A stretch of DNA of 64,000 nucleotides, taken from Oceanibacterium hippocampi (GTDB lineage: Bacteria > Pseudomonadota > Alphaproteobacteria > Sneathiellales > Sneathiellaceae). Below, one piece after another: positions 41,796 to 51,659 of the stretch (positions are counted from its first letter, which is position 1; the number at the start of each line of letters is the position of its first letter). The translations under genes were made by a program, and so were the position numbers. The notes below the pieces were generated by a model. It saw nothing but the letters and a program-made list of their open reading frames with translations, was not told where the DNA came from and ran no database searches. The stretch lies in NCBI RefSeq assembly GCF_900172325.1, contig NZ_FWFR01000001.1, forward strand, positions 1,054,001-1,118,000, given 5' to 3'.

Positions 41796-43396
41796 GGGCG
41801 ACGGCCGACGATCCCGCCGGCATCTATGCCCGCCGGATCGAGGAGCGGCTGCCGGGATTGCTCGCGGGCTTTGACGGCAATCCGGCGAGCGGCGCATCCG
41901 GGCTCGGCGACCGGCGCTACTGGGCGTGGAAGCTTTCCGATTTTGCCAACGCGACGCCGCAGGCGGCGGTCGGCGGCCTTGCCCGACTGCTCGCCGCCGG
42001 ATTGCTGCCGGACGGGTTCGCCGAGGCGGCGATGCTTGCCCGGATCCGCGCGGCGATCGCCGCGACCAGGCGTATCGTCCGCCCGGACGGCTCGCTGGAG
42101 GAGGCCTTTCCGTACGAATCCTCCTACTGCGTCACCGCCCTTGTCGCGCACGAGTTCCTGGTCGCCCTCGACCTGCTCGGCGAGCGGCTGGCCGTGCGCG
42201 AGGCGGTGCTTGACATCGTCGCGCCGATGATCGGCCTGCTCCGGCGGGCGGACGAGGATCACGCGATGATCTCGAACCATCTGGCGACGGCGGCCGCGGC
42301 GCTCTACCGCTGGGAGGCGGCGACCGGCGACGGCAATACGGCGAAGGGCGAACAACTGCTCGGCCGGATCCTCGAGCGCCAGTCGCGGGAGGGCTGGTTC
42401 TCCGAATATGGCGGCGCCGATCCGGGCTACCAGACCCTCTGTACCGACTACCTGGCTGGTCTGCACCGCCTGCGGCCCGATCTTGGCCTGGCCGAACCGC
42501 TTGCCCGTTCGCTCCGGTTTCTCTGGCATTTCGCCCATCCGGACGGCTCGTTCGGCGGACTGTACGGCGCGCGCGCCACGCGCTTCCTCTATCCGGGCGG
42601 GATCGAGCTGATGGCCGGTGAGATCCCCGAGGCCGCCGCGCTCGCCGGTTTCGCCCGCGCCGGGATCGCCAGCCACCGCCATGTCGGGCTCGCGGCGATC
42701 GACGACGGCAACCTGGCGCCGATGTTCAACAGCTACGCACTTGCCGCCGTCACGGCCGCTGCGGCCCCGCTGCCGGGCGAGATCCCGACGCTCCCGGCCG
42801 AGACGGCGACCCCGTTCCGTGCGCGCTTCGACGAGGCCGGCCTGCTCGTCGACCGGGGGCCGGCCCATTACACGATCGTCTCCTGGAAGAAGGGCGGCGT
42901 CTGCCATCATCACAAGGGCATGGCGCCGGCCCACGTCAACGGCGGCGTGCTGGCCCGCGACCGGCGGGGGCGGCTGGTCTCGACGCAGGCCTATCGCGCC
43001 GACGGCACGATCGAGATCGACGGCGACGAGGCGGTCGTGCGGGCGCCCTTCACGCGGGTGCCGAACCGCCTGCCGACGCCGCTCGACTTCATCCTGCTCC
43101 GGCTCGCGGCGCTGACCGTGATGCGCGTGGCGCCGGTGCGTCGCTGGATCAAGCGGCGCCTCGTCCGGATGCTGATTTCCGGCGCGCGCGGGATCGGTGC
43201 CGTGAACGAGCGACGGCTCCGGCTCGGCCCAGATCTGACCGGCAGCGACCGCTGGCCGGACGGCGCCGGGTTGACGCCCGCGCCCGGTTCAGGCGGCCCG
43301 TTCAGCGCGATCCACATGGCCTCGCAGGGTTACTGGCAGGCCCAGGACGACGCCGGCGACGCGGCCCCGACCGACCCCGCCGTCACCGACCCTTGA
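41792..43396 (+). CDS. Alpha/alpha-toroid plus beta-sandwich protein, heparinase-like
   Basis: 534 residues from GTG 41792. The first 340 residues have repeated helical units with Trp, Tyr and Gly turns (GSLEEAFPYESSYCVTALVA, EGWFSEYGGADPGYQTLC, PDGSFGGLYGARATRF) typical of an alpha/alpha toroid such as those of polysaccharide lyases and GH-like enzymes. The last 190 residues are beta-rich (YTIVSWKKGGVCHHHKG), as in heparinase II/III proteins. No catalytic set is certain. It is coupled to the deacetylase-like gene, so processing of the same glycan is likely. Confidence 0.6.
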   Translation: MRATADDPAGIYARRIEERLPGLLAGFDGNPASGASGLGDRRYWAWKLSDFANATPQAAVGGLARLLAAGLLPDGFAEAAMLARIRAAIAATRRIVRPDGSLEEAFPYESSYCVTALVAHEFLVALDLLGERLAVREAVLDIVAPMIGLLRRADEDHAMISNHLATAAAALYRWEAATGDGNTAKGEQLLGRILERQSREGWFSEYGGADPGYQTLCTDYLAGLHRLRPDLGLAEPLARSLRFLWHFAHPDGSFGGLYGARATRFLYPGGIELMAGEIPEAAALAGFARAGIASHRHVGLAAIDDGNLAPMFNSYALAAVTAAAAPLPGEIPTLPAETATPFRARFDEAGLLVDRGPAHYTIVSWKKGGVCHHHKGMAPAHVNGGVLARDRRGRLVSTQAYRADGTIEIDGDEAVVRAPFTRVPNRLPTPLDFILLRLAALTVMRVAPVRRWIKRRLVRMLISGARGIGAVNERRLRLGPDLTGSDRWPDGAGLTPAPGSGGPFSAIHMASQGYWQAQDDAGDAAPTDPAVTDP

Positions 43397-43484
43397 TGGG
43401 CCGGCGGGGTTCTGGTCTGTTGCTCGACCGGAATGGGCCTCCACGGGAGGTCCATCGCGATTCCGACCCGAGGCCAGGACACTG

Positions 43485-45554
43485 ATGCGCGCCCACGAAA
43501 CGGTCTTCCTTCCGGCGGTCGACGCGAACCGCGCGGGTGTCATCCGCGGCGCCTGGCTGAACGGGTTCGCCGAGCTTGCCCTGCCGCTCGCGTTCGCCGT
43601 CGCGATGATCCTTCAACGCCTCGGGATGCTGGATATCCTGCGCATCCGCGCGGGCTACAGCCCGGTCGATTACGTGACCTTCCGGCTTTGTCCGGAATGC
43701 TATGCCCGGGACTGGCCGCACCCGGCGATGCTCTACGACAAGTCGCTGCCGATGAACCTGCATGTGTGGCTGGAGCAGGCGGGATTGGTCAGCGCGGAGC
43801 AATTCCTGCCGTTCTATGTCGTATTGCAGGCGCTGGTGCTTGTCGGCGGCACGTGGATCCTGGCGCGCTCGCTCTTTCCGTCCCGCCTGCATGCGGTTGC
43901 CGGGCTTGCCGTCGTCACCTTCGGCCATGTCGCCGGGGCCAACCTGGCCGGGTTCGGCGACGGCCTGGCGCATTTCTCGCCGTATCTCTATTACAATTTC
44001 GCCCATGGCTTCGCGCTGGCGGGGCTCGGGTTCGTCCTGCGGCGGATGCCGCTCGCCGCCGCCCTGGCGCTTGCCGTGGCGATCCTCTCGCATGTGATGA
44101 TCGGGCTCTACGCGGCCCTGTTCGCCGCGACCTTCCTGGCTGTCGCGCCTGTCCGGACGTGGCTCACGGCGCGCCACGCTGCAGGCGCGCTGATCGTCGC
44201 CGCGGCCGCGCTCTGGATGATCGTGCCGGAACTCGGCGCGCCGGCCGGCGACCCGATCGGGTCCGGGGAATGGTATCGGCGGATGCTGCTCTACACCGCG
44301 CATCTGTCGCCGGTCGAGACCGGGCTGTTCACCACGCGGCTCGGCCCGGTCGTGCTGCCCGTGCTGCTGCCGGTGATGCTCGCCGTCCTGATCGCGCTCG
44401 GCCGCTGGTCCGGCAGCGTGACGGAACGTTTCGTGCTCGCGGGCTGCCTCGCGCTCTCGGCGCTGACGGTGATCGGGCTCGCCTTGCCTTCCTTCACGCA
44501 CGAGCCTTTCCTGCTGCGCCTGACATTGGCCCGAGCGAGCTATCTGGTCACCGTCATCGCCGTGCTGCTGGTCGCGGCCTGGCTTGCCGACCGGCTCTGC
44601 CGCGGCTCGGTTCTGCTGGCGGTCCCGGCAGCCTTCGCCTTGCTGGTCCTGCCGCTCACCCAGCCGGGTATCGCGGTGGTGCCCTGCCTCGCGGTTCTCT
44701 TGCTCGACAGCCTGCTCGACCCGGACTCCCCGAGGGCGGCCCGGCGATGGTTCGTGGCGGCGGTCGCCCTGCTGTTGCTTGTGGCGGCGCTGGTCGCCTG
44801 GTATTCAGGGATCCGGCCGGCCGGACTGGACCTGATGACCGGCGCGCTCAAGGGCACGATCGGCGGGATCGTTCCCCTGCTGCTGCTGAAGATCGCCGTG
44901 GTCGTGGCGGTGATCGCCCAGGGCCTTCGCCTCTTGGCCCGTTACTGGCCGGTGGCCGGGAATGTTGCCCCGGGGGCGGTGGTCCTGACCCTGCTCGTTG
45001 TCCTGATCGGGGTCGGCTGGTGGTCGGCCGACCTCCGCGCATCGCGACAGATCGCCCGGCACGGGGCAAGCGTCGCCGACAGTATGGCGGCGCAGCGCTG
45101 GCTCGCGGACCATACGCCGCGCGACAGCCTGTTCATCGCCCCGCCGGACGGGATGAATGGCTGGCGGGAGCTCTCGGCCCGGAGTTTCTTCGGCATGCCC
45201 CGCCACCTGATGCAGGGCTACAGCATCTACCGGTCGGACAAGGCGGTCCTGGCCGAGGGCGACCGGCGTCTCGCGGTCTTCGGCTTCGACGTGCGCGAAA
45301 TCCCGTTGGCGGAGATTGCGGCGCGCGTGAGGGTCGATCCGACCTATTATCTCCGCGCGGTGAACGACGCGGCGCGGCGCGCCTACGACGGGATGACAGC
45401 CGAAGGATTTGCCCGGCTGCGGCGCGAGTACGGCGTCGACTATGCGGTCGTCCATGCCGGTCGCTGTCCGGATTGCGCGGGGCGCCTTCCGCGCTGCCAT
45501 GCGGGACCGGTTTACGAAGTCTATGGCCTTGGCGGCCGTTGCGGCGACGATTGA
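43485..45554 (+). CDS. Large membrane protein, GT-C-like (DUF6798 type)
   Basis: 689 residues with about 12 predicted membrane helices up to residue 520, then a soluble C-terminal part of about 170 residues (AAQRWLADHTPRDSLFIAPPDG, RSFFGMPRHLMQGYSIYRSD, VDYAVVHAGRC). Membrane helices followed by WxxxxTP-type and FIAPP-type motifs match GT-C/DUF6798 proteins of envelope polysaccharide loci. The soluble end has several Cys (CPDCAGRLPRCH). The likely location is the inner membrane, using lipid-linked sugars as donor. Activity is inferred from fold and neighbours only. Confidence 0.62.
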   Translation: MRAHETVFLPAVDANRAGVIRGAWLNGFAELALPLAFAVAMILQRLGMLDILRIRAGYSPVDYVTFRLCPECYARDWPHPAMLYDKSLPMNLHVWLEQAGLVSAEQFLPFYVVLQALVLVGGTWILARSLFPSRLHAVAGLAVVTFGHVAGANLAGFGDGLAHFSPYLYYNFAHGFALAGLGFVLRRMPLAAALALAVAILSHVMIGLYAALFAATFLAVAPVRTWLTARHAAGALIVAAAALWMIVPELGAPAGDPIGSGEWYRRMLLYTAHLSPVETGLFTTRLGPVVLPVLLPVMLAVLIALGRWSGSVTERFVLAGCLALSALTVIGLALPSFTHEPFLLRLTLARASYLVTVIAVLLVAAWLADRLCRGSVLLAVPAAFALLVLPLTQPGIAVVPCLAVLLLDSLLDPDSPRAARRWFVAAVALLLLVAALVAWYSGIRPAGLDLMTGALKGTIGGIVPLLLLKIAVVVAVIAQGLRLLARYWPVAGNVAPGAVVLTLLVVLIGVGWWSADLRASRQIARHGASVADSMAAQRWLADHTPRDSLFIAPPDGMNGWRELSARSFFGMPRHLMQGYSIYRSDKAVLAEGDRRLAVFGFDVREIPLAEIAARVRVDPTYYLRAVNDAARRAYDGMTAEGFARLRREYGVDYAVVHAGRCPDCAGRLPRCHAGPVYEVYGLGGRCGDD

Positions 45555-45582
45555 GCGGAAACGCAAAGGGGCAATCGACTAG

Positions 45583-46545
45583 ATGCGGGCAAGCTTCTGG
45601 AAGCTGCTGATCGGGTTCGCCGTCCTGGCCCTGCTCGTGGCCCTGCTGTCACGCGCCGAACTGGACGGTCTCGACTGGCGCCGCGTGGCGATCGGGGCCT
45701 TGCTTGCCCAGCCCTGCATCCTGTTCGGCAACCTCGTCCAGGCCTGGCGCCATCGCCTGCTCGTCGGGTCCGCGCAACTGCCGTTCCCGGTGGCGCTTAG
45801 GGCCGTCATCCTGGCCGCCGGGCTCAACCTCGTGCTGCCGGCGCGGATGTCGGAGCTGTTGAAAGTGACCTACGTGACCCGTCATACCGGGCTCGACGGG
45901 ACGCTCGTCTTTTCCGCGCTGGTTGCCGAACGCATGTCGGACATCGTCTTCGTCCTGCTGCTCGTCGCCGCCCTGCCGGCGTCGCTGCTCCCGTCCGGTG
46001 ACTGGCTCGTGCCGGCGCTCGTGGTGGCCGGGGCCTTCCTGCTGGTCGTCTTTCACCGGCGGATCGCAGGGGTCCTGACGCGACTGCCGGACGGGCGGAT
46101 CCGGAACGCGTTGCTTTCCTTCGCCGGGCATTACGCCGCGCGGATGCGGTCGCCCCGCTTTCCGGTCGCCGTCCTGCTCGGGATCGTCGCGCTCGGCGGC
46201 GGTCTTGCCGCCTTCCACCTGTTTCTCGATCACGCGCTCGACGGGGCGCTGCCGCTGACCGGGTCGCTGGCCGTCTTTCTCGGCGGCATCCTGGGCGGGA
46301 CGGTCGCGGTGCTGCCCGGCGCGGTCGGCAGCTATCACGCGGCAACGGCGCTGGTTCTCGCCGCCTACGGCGTCCCGGCGGGTGAGGCGCTCGCCCTCAG
46401 CGTCGTCCTGCATCTGCTGCAGTACATGCTGTTCCTCCCCCTTGCGCTGGCCATCGCCGCGTTCCAGCCGACCGGCCTCAAGGAGGCCCTGGCGGCCGCA
46501 CGCGGCATGCTCAGGCGGCCGGCGGATCCCGCTTCTCGACAATGA
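45583..46545 (+). CDS. LPG-synthase-TM/UPF0104-family membrane protein
   Basis: 320 residues, about 8 membrane helices. LNLVLPARMSELLKVTYV and VAERMSDIVFVLLLV, and the C-terminal GTVAVLPGAVGSYHAA, match the lysylphosphatidylglycerol synthetase TM region (also AglD/UPF0104), including its conserved Arg-Glu-Lys-Tyr residues. Stand-alone members occur in polysaccharide clusters and may move or flip lipid-linked intermediates. The gene is 28 bases after the GT-C-like gene and overlaps the methyltransferase gene tail to tail by 35 bases. Confidence 0.78.
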   Translation: MRASFWKLLIGFAVLALLVALLSRAELDGLDWRRVAIGALLAQPCILFGNLVQAWRHRLLVGSAQLPFPVALRAVILAAGLNLVLPARMSELLKVTYVTRHTGLDGTLVFSALVAERMSDIVFVLLLVAALPASLLPSGDWLVPALVVAGAFLLVVFHRRIAGVLTRLPDGRIRNALLSFAGHYAARMRSPRFPVAVLLGIVALGGGLAAFHLFLDHALDGALPLTGSLAVFLGGILGGTVAVLPGAVGSYHAATALVLAAYGVPAGEALALSVVLHLLQYMLFLPLALAIAAFQPTGLKEALAAARGMLRRPADPASRQ

Positions 46546-47290
46546 AGCGGATGATCAGGTTGACGTCGGGCACTGGAACGGCGAGCGGCCAGAAGGACAG
46601 GTGGCGGGGCCGGAAGCGCCGATGCAGGCTGTTCATCACCTGGTCGGCGAAATTGGGATGCTCCCAGCAGATCACCTTGTCGTAGTCGAGGCCGACGCTT
46701 CGCCGGAATTCCCGCCGGGTGGTGAGGAACCGCCCGAGGCCCCAGGCGAGGCCGCCCTCGGCCGGAATCGCGCCGGCCAGCCGGCCGCCCGGCTTCAGGA
46801 TCCGCTGCAGTTCCGCCAGGTAGCTGTCGAGCGGATGCAGGTGCTCCAGCGAGTAGAAGGACAGCACGATGTCCGCGCAGGCGTCGGGGAGCGGCAGGAG
46901 CGGGCTGTCGCCGGCGAGCAGGATGGATTTCGACGGAACGCCCTCTCGGGCGAGCGTCGCGGCCGACGCCGACAGCATTTCCTCGCGCCGGTCGAGCAGG
47001 ACGAACCGGTCCGGCCGACCCTTCCAGTGCCGCATGTGATCGAGCTGGCCCGGGCCGATTTCAACGACGGTGGCGCCGGCAAGGTCGATTTCCCGCATGA
47101 TCCGGTAGCCGGAATCGTTCACGAGACCGCCCCGGCGGTCGCGCTGGGTGCTTTCGTAGAGTTCGACGCTGTGACGTTCCCAGGTGAGCCAGTCCGGATC
47201 GTCGGCGATCGGGGTTCTGCCCCAGCGCTCGCGGTCTCCGAACAGCGGACGGGCGAGGACACCGGGCAGGTGGCGGGCAAGACATTTCAC
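46511..47290 (-). CDS. Class I SAM-dependent methyltransferase
   Basis: 259 residues. The SAM-binding motif VVEIGPGQLDH, the acidic FVLLDRREEML, the motif IV block ADIVLSFYSLEHLHPLDSYL and LKPGGRLAGAIP give a standard methyltransferase core at about 75-190. The C-terminal region is variable. The substrate is probably a sugar or lipid-linked glycan, judged from the locus. Its start overlaps the end of the GNAT gene (ATGA), so the two are translated together; the 3' end overlaps the convergent LPG-like gene by 35 bases. Confidence 0.87.
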   Translation of the reverse strand: MKCLARHLPGVLARPLFGDRERWGRTPIADDPDWLTWERHSVELYESTQRDRRGGLVNDSGYRIMREIDLAGATVVEIGPGQLDHMRHWKGRPDRFVLLDRREEMLSASAATLAREGVPSKSILLAGDSPLLPLPDACADIVLSFYSLEHLHPLDSYLAELQRILKPGGRLAGAIPAEGGLAWGLGRFLTTRREFRRSVGLDYDKVICWEHPNFADQVMNSLHRRFRPRHLSFWPLAVPVPDVNLIIRFIVEKRDPPAA

Positions 47291-47898
47291 GTCAGCGATC
47301 CGGCGTTTTGAAGCGCAAGGATCGTGATCGAGATCGAACCGCGTGCTTCAATACCGATTCCACGGAACCCCAACTTCTTGTAGAAGCGGATCGCGTCCGG
47401 GCGTGCCGCGCGAACGATGACCGGGTATCGTGCGAGACGTTTGAGCCCGGCACGCGCGAGTTCCGCCCCGAGCCCGGCACCCTGCCGCTCCGGTGTGACC
47501 GCGATCGAGAAGAGCTCTGCCGTCATGTCGACGTTGATCGTTGTTCCGGGCGCCAGTTCCCGCCTCTCGCCCCGCAGGATGGCCAGGATGTCGAACAGAT
47601 AGGATGGATGCCTTGCGAGGACTGCCGGCAGGTAGGGCAGCGTCGCGAGAGGCGATCCGGTGGCAAGGCGTTTTATTGCCGCCGATACGGGCGCGCAGAC
47701 GATGAAGCCGGCAATAGCCCTATTGTCGTCTTCGGCGACGGTGACTTCGGCGATGTCGGGGCGGGAAAACACCCGCGGCCAGAAGTGTCGCTTGAGATAC
47801 CTGACCCCGAGCATTGGAAGCAGGAAGTCCGGCATCGCTGCCCGATGAACGGATGCCAGTGCCGGAATATCGGCTGCTGAAGCCGCTCTGAAGTTCAT
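47287..47898 (-). CDS. GNAT-family acetyltransferase
   Basis: 203 residues. The N terminus MNFRAASAADIPALASVHRAA is the usual GNAT start. AELFSIAVTPERQGAGLGAEL carries the acetyl-CoA pyrophosphate-binding motif A (Q-x-x-G-x-G/A). The C-terminal AIRFYKKLGFRGIG is motif B. It transfers acetyl or acyl groups from CoA. It is followed by the methyltransferase with a 4-base overlap, suggesting a joint role in sugar or amine modification within the glycan locus. Confidence 0.87.
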   Translation of the reverse strand: MNFRAASAADIPALASVHRAAMPDFLLPMLGVRYLKRHFWPRVFSRPDIAEVTVAEDDNRAIAGFIVCAPVSAAIKRLATGSPLATLPYLPAVLARHPSYLFDILAILRGERRELAPGTTINVDMTAELFSIAVTPERQGAGLGAELARAGLKRLARYPVIVRAARPDAIRFYKKLGFRGIGIEARGSISITILALQNAGSLT

Positions 47899-48101
47899 TC
47901 GTCATTCCCGTTTCGCTTCGGAGACAGCTACTCTGCCTGCGGGCTTTTCCTACGCTCCGACCCGAAGTTAGGCAATCGATGCGTTCTGAAGAAGGGAAAT
48001 GATGGTTCCCTTCACACCGCTTGCCGACTGCTATCTCGTTGTCGGCAGTAGCGCTTTGTGCGTTAACCTGCCTACCGGCGTTTGACGGTTCATGGCAACG
48101 G

Positions 48102-48995
48102 ATGGCGGACTCGGAATTGACGACTGTTGACGAAATGAAACGGGCTCGCCCGAATTCCGCGAATTCCGGGCCGGGCATCGAGGATGTCCGGAACTTCTGG
48201 AACCGGAACCCGTTGTGGACCGGCGAAAGCGCGTTCGAGCCGGGCACGAGGGAATTCTTCGAGGAGCATCGGCAGGTCTATCGGGAGGATTGCTTCGCCG
48301 GCCGGATGGACGAGACGATCTTTCCGCCGGAGCCGGGAAAGCAGCGGGTGCTCGATCTTGGCTGCGGTGTCGGTTTCTGGCTGATCGAGTATTGGGAGCG
48401 CGGCTTCCGCTCGCTCTGCGGCGCCGACCTGTCGGCCCGGAGTCTCGAGGTCGCAACCCGCCGCTGCGCGCTGTATGGCGTCGAGGCCGAACTCGTGGAG
48501 CAGAACGCGGAGGCGCTCGACTTTGCCGATGGCGCCTTCACACACGTCAATTGCCAAGGCGTGATCCACCACACGCCGCATCCCGAACGGGCGATCGCCG
48601 AGATCCATCGGGTGCTCGCGCCGGGCGGAACGGCCTCGATCTCGGTCTATTACCGGAATGTCATCCTGAGGCACTACCGGCTCTTCCTGCCGCTGATCCG
48701 GCTGGTGCACCGGCTCGGCGGCGCGCTCAAGGGCCGGGGGCGAGAGACGATCTTCGCGCTCGATGACGCCGACAAGGTGGTCCGCTACTACGATGGCGCC
48801 GAGAACCCGATCGGTTACGCCTACACGGTCGGGATGCTGCGGACGCTGGTCCACCCGTTCGAGATCGAACGGGTCTATTTCCACTTCTTTCCGGCCCGCG
48901 CGCTGCCCTTCGCGCTGCCGAAATTCCTGCATCGGCTGCTCGACCGACGCCTGCCCTTCATGATCTACGCATCGCTCCGCAAGCCGACCGGGTGA
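48102..48995 (+). CDS. Class I SAM-dependent methyltransferase
   Basis: 297 residues from ATG 48102 (48135 is also possible; the longer 48021 reading is not supported). Motif I VLDLGCGVGFWLIEYWERG, then GADLSARSLE, QNAEALDFADGAFTHVNCQG and LAPGGTASISVYY form the SAM fold. The N-terminal NFWNRNPLWTGES is often found in methyltransferases of glycan and lipid loci. The C-terminal 110 residues are variable. It is divergent from the GNAT-methyltransferase pair. Confidence 0.86.
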   Translation: MADSELTTVDEMKRARPNSANSGPGIEDVRNFWNRNPLWTGESAFEPGTREFFEEHRQVYREDCFAGRMDETIFPPEPGKQRVLDLGCGVGFWLIEYWERGFRSLCGADLSARSLEVATRRCALYGVEAELVEQNAEALDFADGAFTHVNCQGVIHHTPHPERAIAEIHRVLAPGGTASISVYYRNVILRHYRLFLPLIRLVHRLGGALKGRGRETIFALDDADKVVRYYDGAENPIGYAYTVGMLRTLVHPFEIERVYFHFFPARALPFALPKFLHRLLDRRLPFMIYASLRKPTG

Positions 48996-49011
48996 GCGCG
49001 CCCACGCCGCC

Positions 49012-51546
49012 CTACTTGCGGACGAAGATGAAGTCGCCGCCGTCATGGCCGGCGAAGCGGATGTCGGAATATTCCGGCGTCTGCGGCGCGGCCAGCATCA
49101 CCGGCCGGCGGATCGAGGTGAACAGGCTGGTGCCGTCGATGGCGCCGGTGTTTTCCTCCAGCGTGTCGAGCAGGGCCTTGGCGAAGACCGAATGGTTGCC
49201 GCCGCCGCCGCTGTCGAGGACCGGCTCGAGGCCGCCCGAGGTCATCACCAGGCGGGCCCGCTTGGACGCCATCTTCTTCAGGTAGCCGGGGCTCTGCAGG
49301 GTCGTCGTGACGGCCCGCGTCAGGGTGCCGGAATAGCAGCTGTCGACGATCAGCAGCGCGTGCTTGGCGCTCATCGCCTTCAGCGTGTCGGTGATCGTGA
49401 TGTTGGAGATCCAGTTCACCTGGGTGTCCGGCGAGGCGTCGACCGGCAGCCAGTAGCCGCGCTCGGCCGAATAGTCGAGCACGCCATGCCCGGCATAGTA
49501 GAGCAGCAGGTTGTCGTCCTCGGTCAGCTTCTTCCGCAGGCCGTCGAGGGCGATGATGATGTCGGTCCGGGTCGCGTCGGTGAGCAGGATGATCTCGAAG
49601 CCGTATTCCTCCTCCAGCAGCTTGGCGATCGCCCTGGCGTCGCTGACCGCGGCCTTGAGTTTGGGGAAGCCGGTATAGGCATTGTTGCCGATGATCAGGG
49701 CGTAATACTTGCCGAAGGCGATGTCGGCGAATTCCGGCGGCAGGCCGACAGCCGGCTTGCCGACCGTGGTATCGGTGGCCTCGACGGCCGGGGCGGGCGT
49801 CGGCACCGAGGCCGGCTGGACCGCCGCCTGCTGGGCCGGGGCCGGTTGGGCGGGCGCCGGGGCCGGGGTCGCGACCGGCGCGGGCGCCGGCGGGGTGACC
49901 GTGCTGGCGGCTGCATTTCCATCGGCGGCGGCAGGGGCGTCGGCCTCGCGGGCGGCGACCTGGGTCGGTTCCGCCGGGATCAGGTAGGGCGCCGCGACAT
50001 AGCCGATCTCGCTGCCGCCGAGGGTGATCATCAGCCAGTCCTCGCCGATCACCTTGCCGAGCACCATGACCTCCTCGCCTTCAGCGAGGCTGCCGATCCT
50101 GGCGCCGCCCGTGCCCGGGCGCTTGCGGATATTGACCGCGGTCCTGGCGATATAGCTGCCGATGCGCGGCTCGAAGGCAGGCATCGGGGCCTCGGCGGCG
50201 CTTTCGCTGGCCGCAGGCGCCGCAGGCGGCGCGGCGGGTTCGGCCGGTTTCGCCGCCGCCGGCTTGTCGGGCTCCGGCGGGCGGTAGCTGGAATCGACCG
50301 CGGCCGTCGTGGTCGGCGCGGCCGTCGCTGCCGGGGCGGCGGCGACGGCGGTCGCCGGCGCCGGAAGCGGCCCGGCCGGGCGGTAGTTCGGATCGATGAT
50401 GCCGAGGCCGCTCGCGGCGACGCGGACGATCGATTCCTCCTGGGACAGGGATTTCCAGTTGCCGATCCGGGCATCGACCGCGGCGATCTCGGAGGCGGAA
50501 ACCCGGTGGCGGACGCGGGCCACGCCGTTCAGTCCGGTTTCGCGCAGATCCTTGACCCGGGCGTTGCTTGCAAGCCGGTACCAGTAGAGCGCCTCGCGGA
50601 AATCGCGGTCGACGCCGGCACCGTTCTCGTACAGCCGGGCGAGGTTGATCTGGGCCAGCGCCCACCCCTGCTCGGCGCCGCGCTCGTACCAGCTCGCCGC
50701 CTTCTCCATGTCCTGGCGCACGCCGTCGCCCTGCTCGTAGGCCCAGCCGAGGTCGTTCTGGGCGCGCGCGGAACCGTGGCTGGCGGCGCGCAGCAGCCAT
50801 TTCTGCGCTTCCTCGGGGTCGCGGCGAATGGTGTTGTCGCCGCGCTGGTAGATCAGCGCGGTCTTGTATTCGGCGAGCACGTTGGAGTTCTCGGCCAGCG
50901 GCTTCAGCCAGCGCAAGGCCTCCGACAGGTCGCGCTGCACGCCCCAGCCCTCGAGATACATGTCGGCGAGATGGATCTGCGATGACGCGTCGTTGATCTC
51001 GGCGCCGCGGCGATACCACTTGATCGCCTCGCCGTAATTGCCGAGGTCGAACTGGTAGGTCCCGCCGATATTGGCGAAGGCGGCGCCATAGCCCTTGTCG
51101 GCGGCCGCGAACAGATAGGGCAGCCCCTCGTCGCGGCGCTGGGCGCGCAGCAGCGAGCGGCCGAGCTGGAACTGGAAGCGGAGCACGTCTGGATACTCGG
51201 AAACCGCCTGTTCGCAGGCGCGAACGGCGGCCCGGGCGTCCATCAGGTCCCACTGAACGCCTGGCGCGACGCGCGATTCATCAGCAGGATGGGCGGCCAG
51301 GATATCGCATTGCAGGATCGGCGCGTCGGTCGCGGCGCCGGACTCGGCCGCGTCGAAGGCAAGGCCGGCAAAGGCGATGACGGTACATGCGAGCAGGGAG
51401 CGAAGCGTCCCCGGGCCTTGCCGCGCGCAAGCCGGCCGGTCGAGACCGGTCGTCATCCGGGCCGTTTCCCGTCCGGCGATATCGCCGGACGGATCCGGCG
51501 TGGCCGGGGCGCGGAAAGGCATCCGGCACCCGTGAAGCTGGGTCAT
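49012..51546 (-). CDS. Sel1-repeat, SH3b and caspase-fold (C14) protein
   Basis: 844 residues from ATG 51546 (GGAGA upstream; 51456 is an alternative nearer the signal anchor). A hydrophobic anchor is followed by about five Sel1-type repeats (e.g. AFANIGGTYQFDLGNYGEAI, AQNDLGWAYEQGDGVRQDME). Then come a Pro/Ala linker, an SH3b domain (TAVNIRKRPGTGGARIGSLA) and a second Ala/Pro linker. The C-terminal caspase domain has YALIIGNNAY, the His of LLLYYAGHGVLDY and the Cys of LLIVDSCYSGT. The catalytic dyad is complete, so it should be a cysteine protease in the periplasm. No target is evident. It is probably co-transcribed with the poly-Gly gene upstream. Confidence 0.85.
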   Translation of the reverse strand: MTQLHGCRMPFRAPATPDPSGDIAGRETARMTTGLDRPACARQGPGTLRSLLACTVIAFAGLAFDAAESGAATDAPILQCDILAAHPADESRVAPGVQWDLMDARAAVRACEQAVSEYPDVLRFQFQLGRSLLRAQRRDEGLPYLFAAADKGYGAAFANIGGTYQFDLGNYGEAIKWYRRGAEINDASSQIHLADMYLEGWGVQRDLSEALRWLKPLAENSNVLAEYKTALIYQRGDNTIRRDPEEAQKWLLRAASHGSARAQNDLGWAYEQGDGVRQDMEKAASWYERGAEQGWALAQINLARLYENGAGVDRDFREALYWYRLASNARVKDLRETGLNGVARVRHRVSASEIAAVDARIGNWKSLSQEESIVRVAASGLGIIDPNYRPAGPLPAPATAVAAAPAATAAPTTTAAVDSSYRPPEPDKPAAAKPAEPAAPPAAPAASESAAEAPMPAFEPRIGSYIARTAVNIRKRPGTGGARIGSLAEGEEVMVLGKVIGEDWLMITLGGSEIGYVAAPYLIPAEPTQVAAREADAPAAADGNAAASTVTPPAPAPVATPAPAPAQPAPAQQAAVQPASVPTPAPAVEATDTTVGKPAVGLPPEFADIAFGKYYALIIGNNAYTGFPKLKAAVSDARAIAKLLEEEYGFEIILLTDATRTDIIIALDGLRKKLTEDDNLLLYYAGHGVLDYSAERGYWLPVDASPDTQVNWISNITITDTLKAMSAKHALLIVDSCYSGTLTRAVTTTLQSPGYLKKMASKRARLVMTSGGLEPVLDSGGGGNHSVFAKALLDTLEENTGAIDGTSLFTSIRRPVMLAAPQTPEYSDIRFAGHDGGDFIFVRK

Positions 51547-51659
51547 CGCATGTCTCCGTCGTGAAAGCTCGCGTTCGTGCGGTCGCCTGTCAGCTGGCAA
51601 CCGGCCGCGTCCGGGGAGCCCGGACGCGGGCAGTCGGGCCGGGGTCGGTCGGGAAGATC

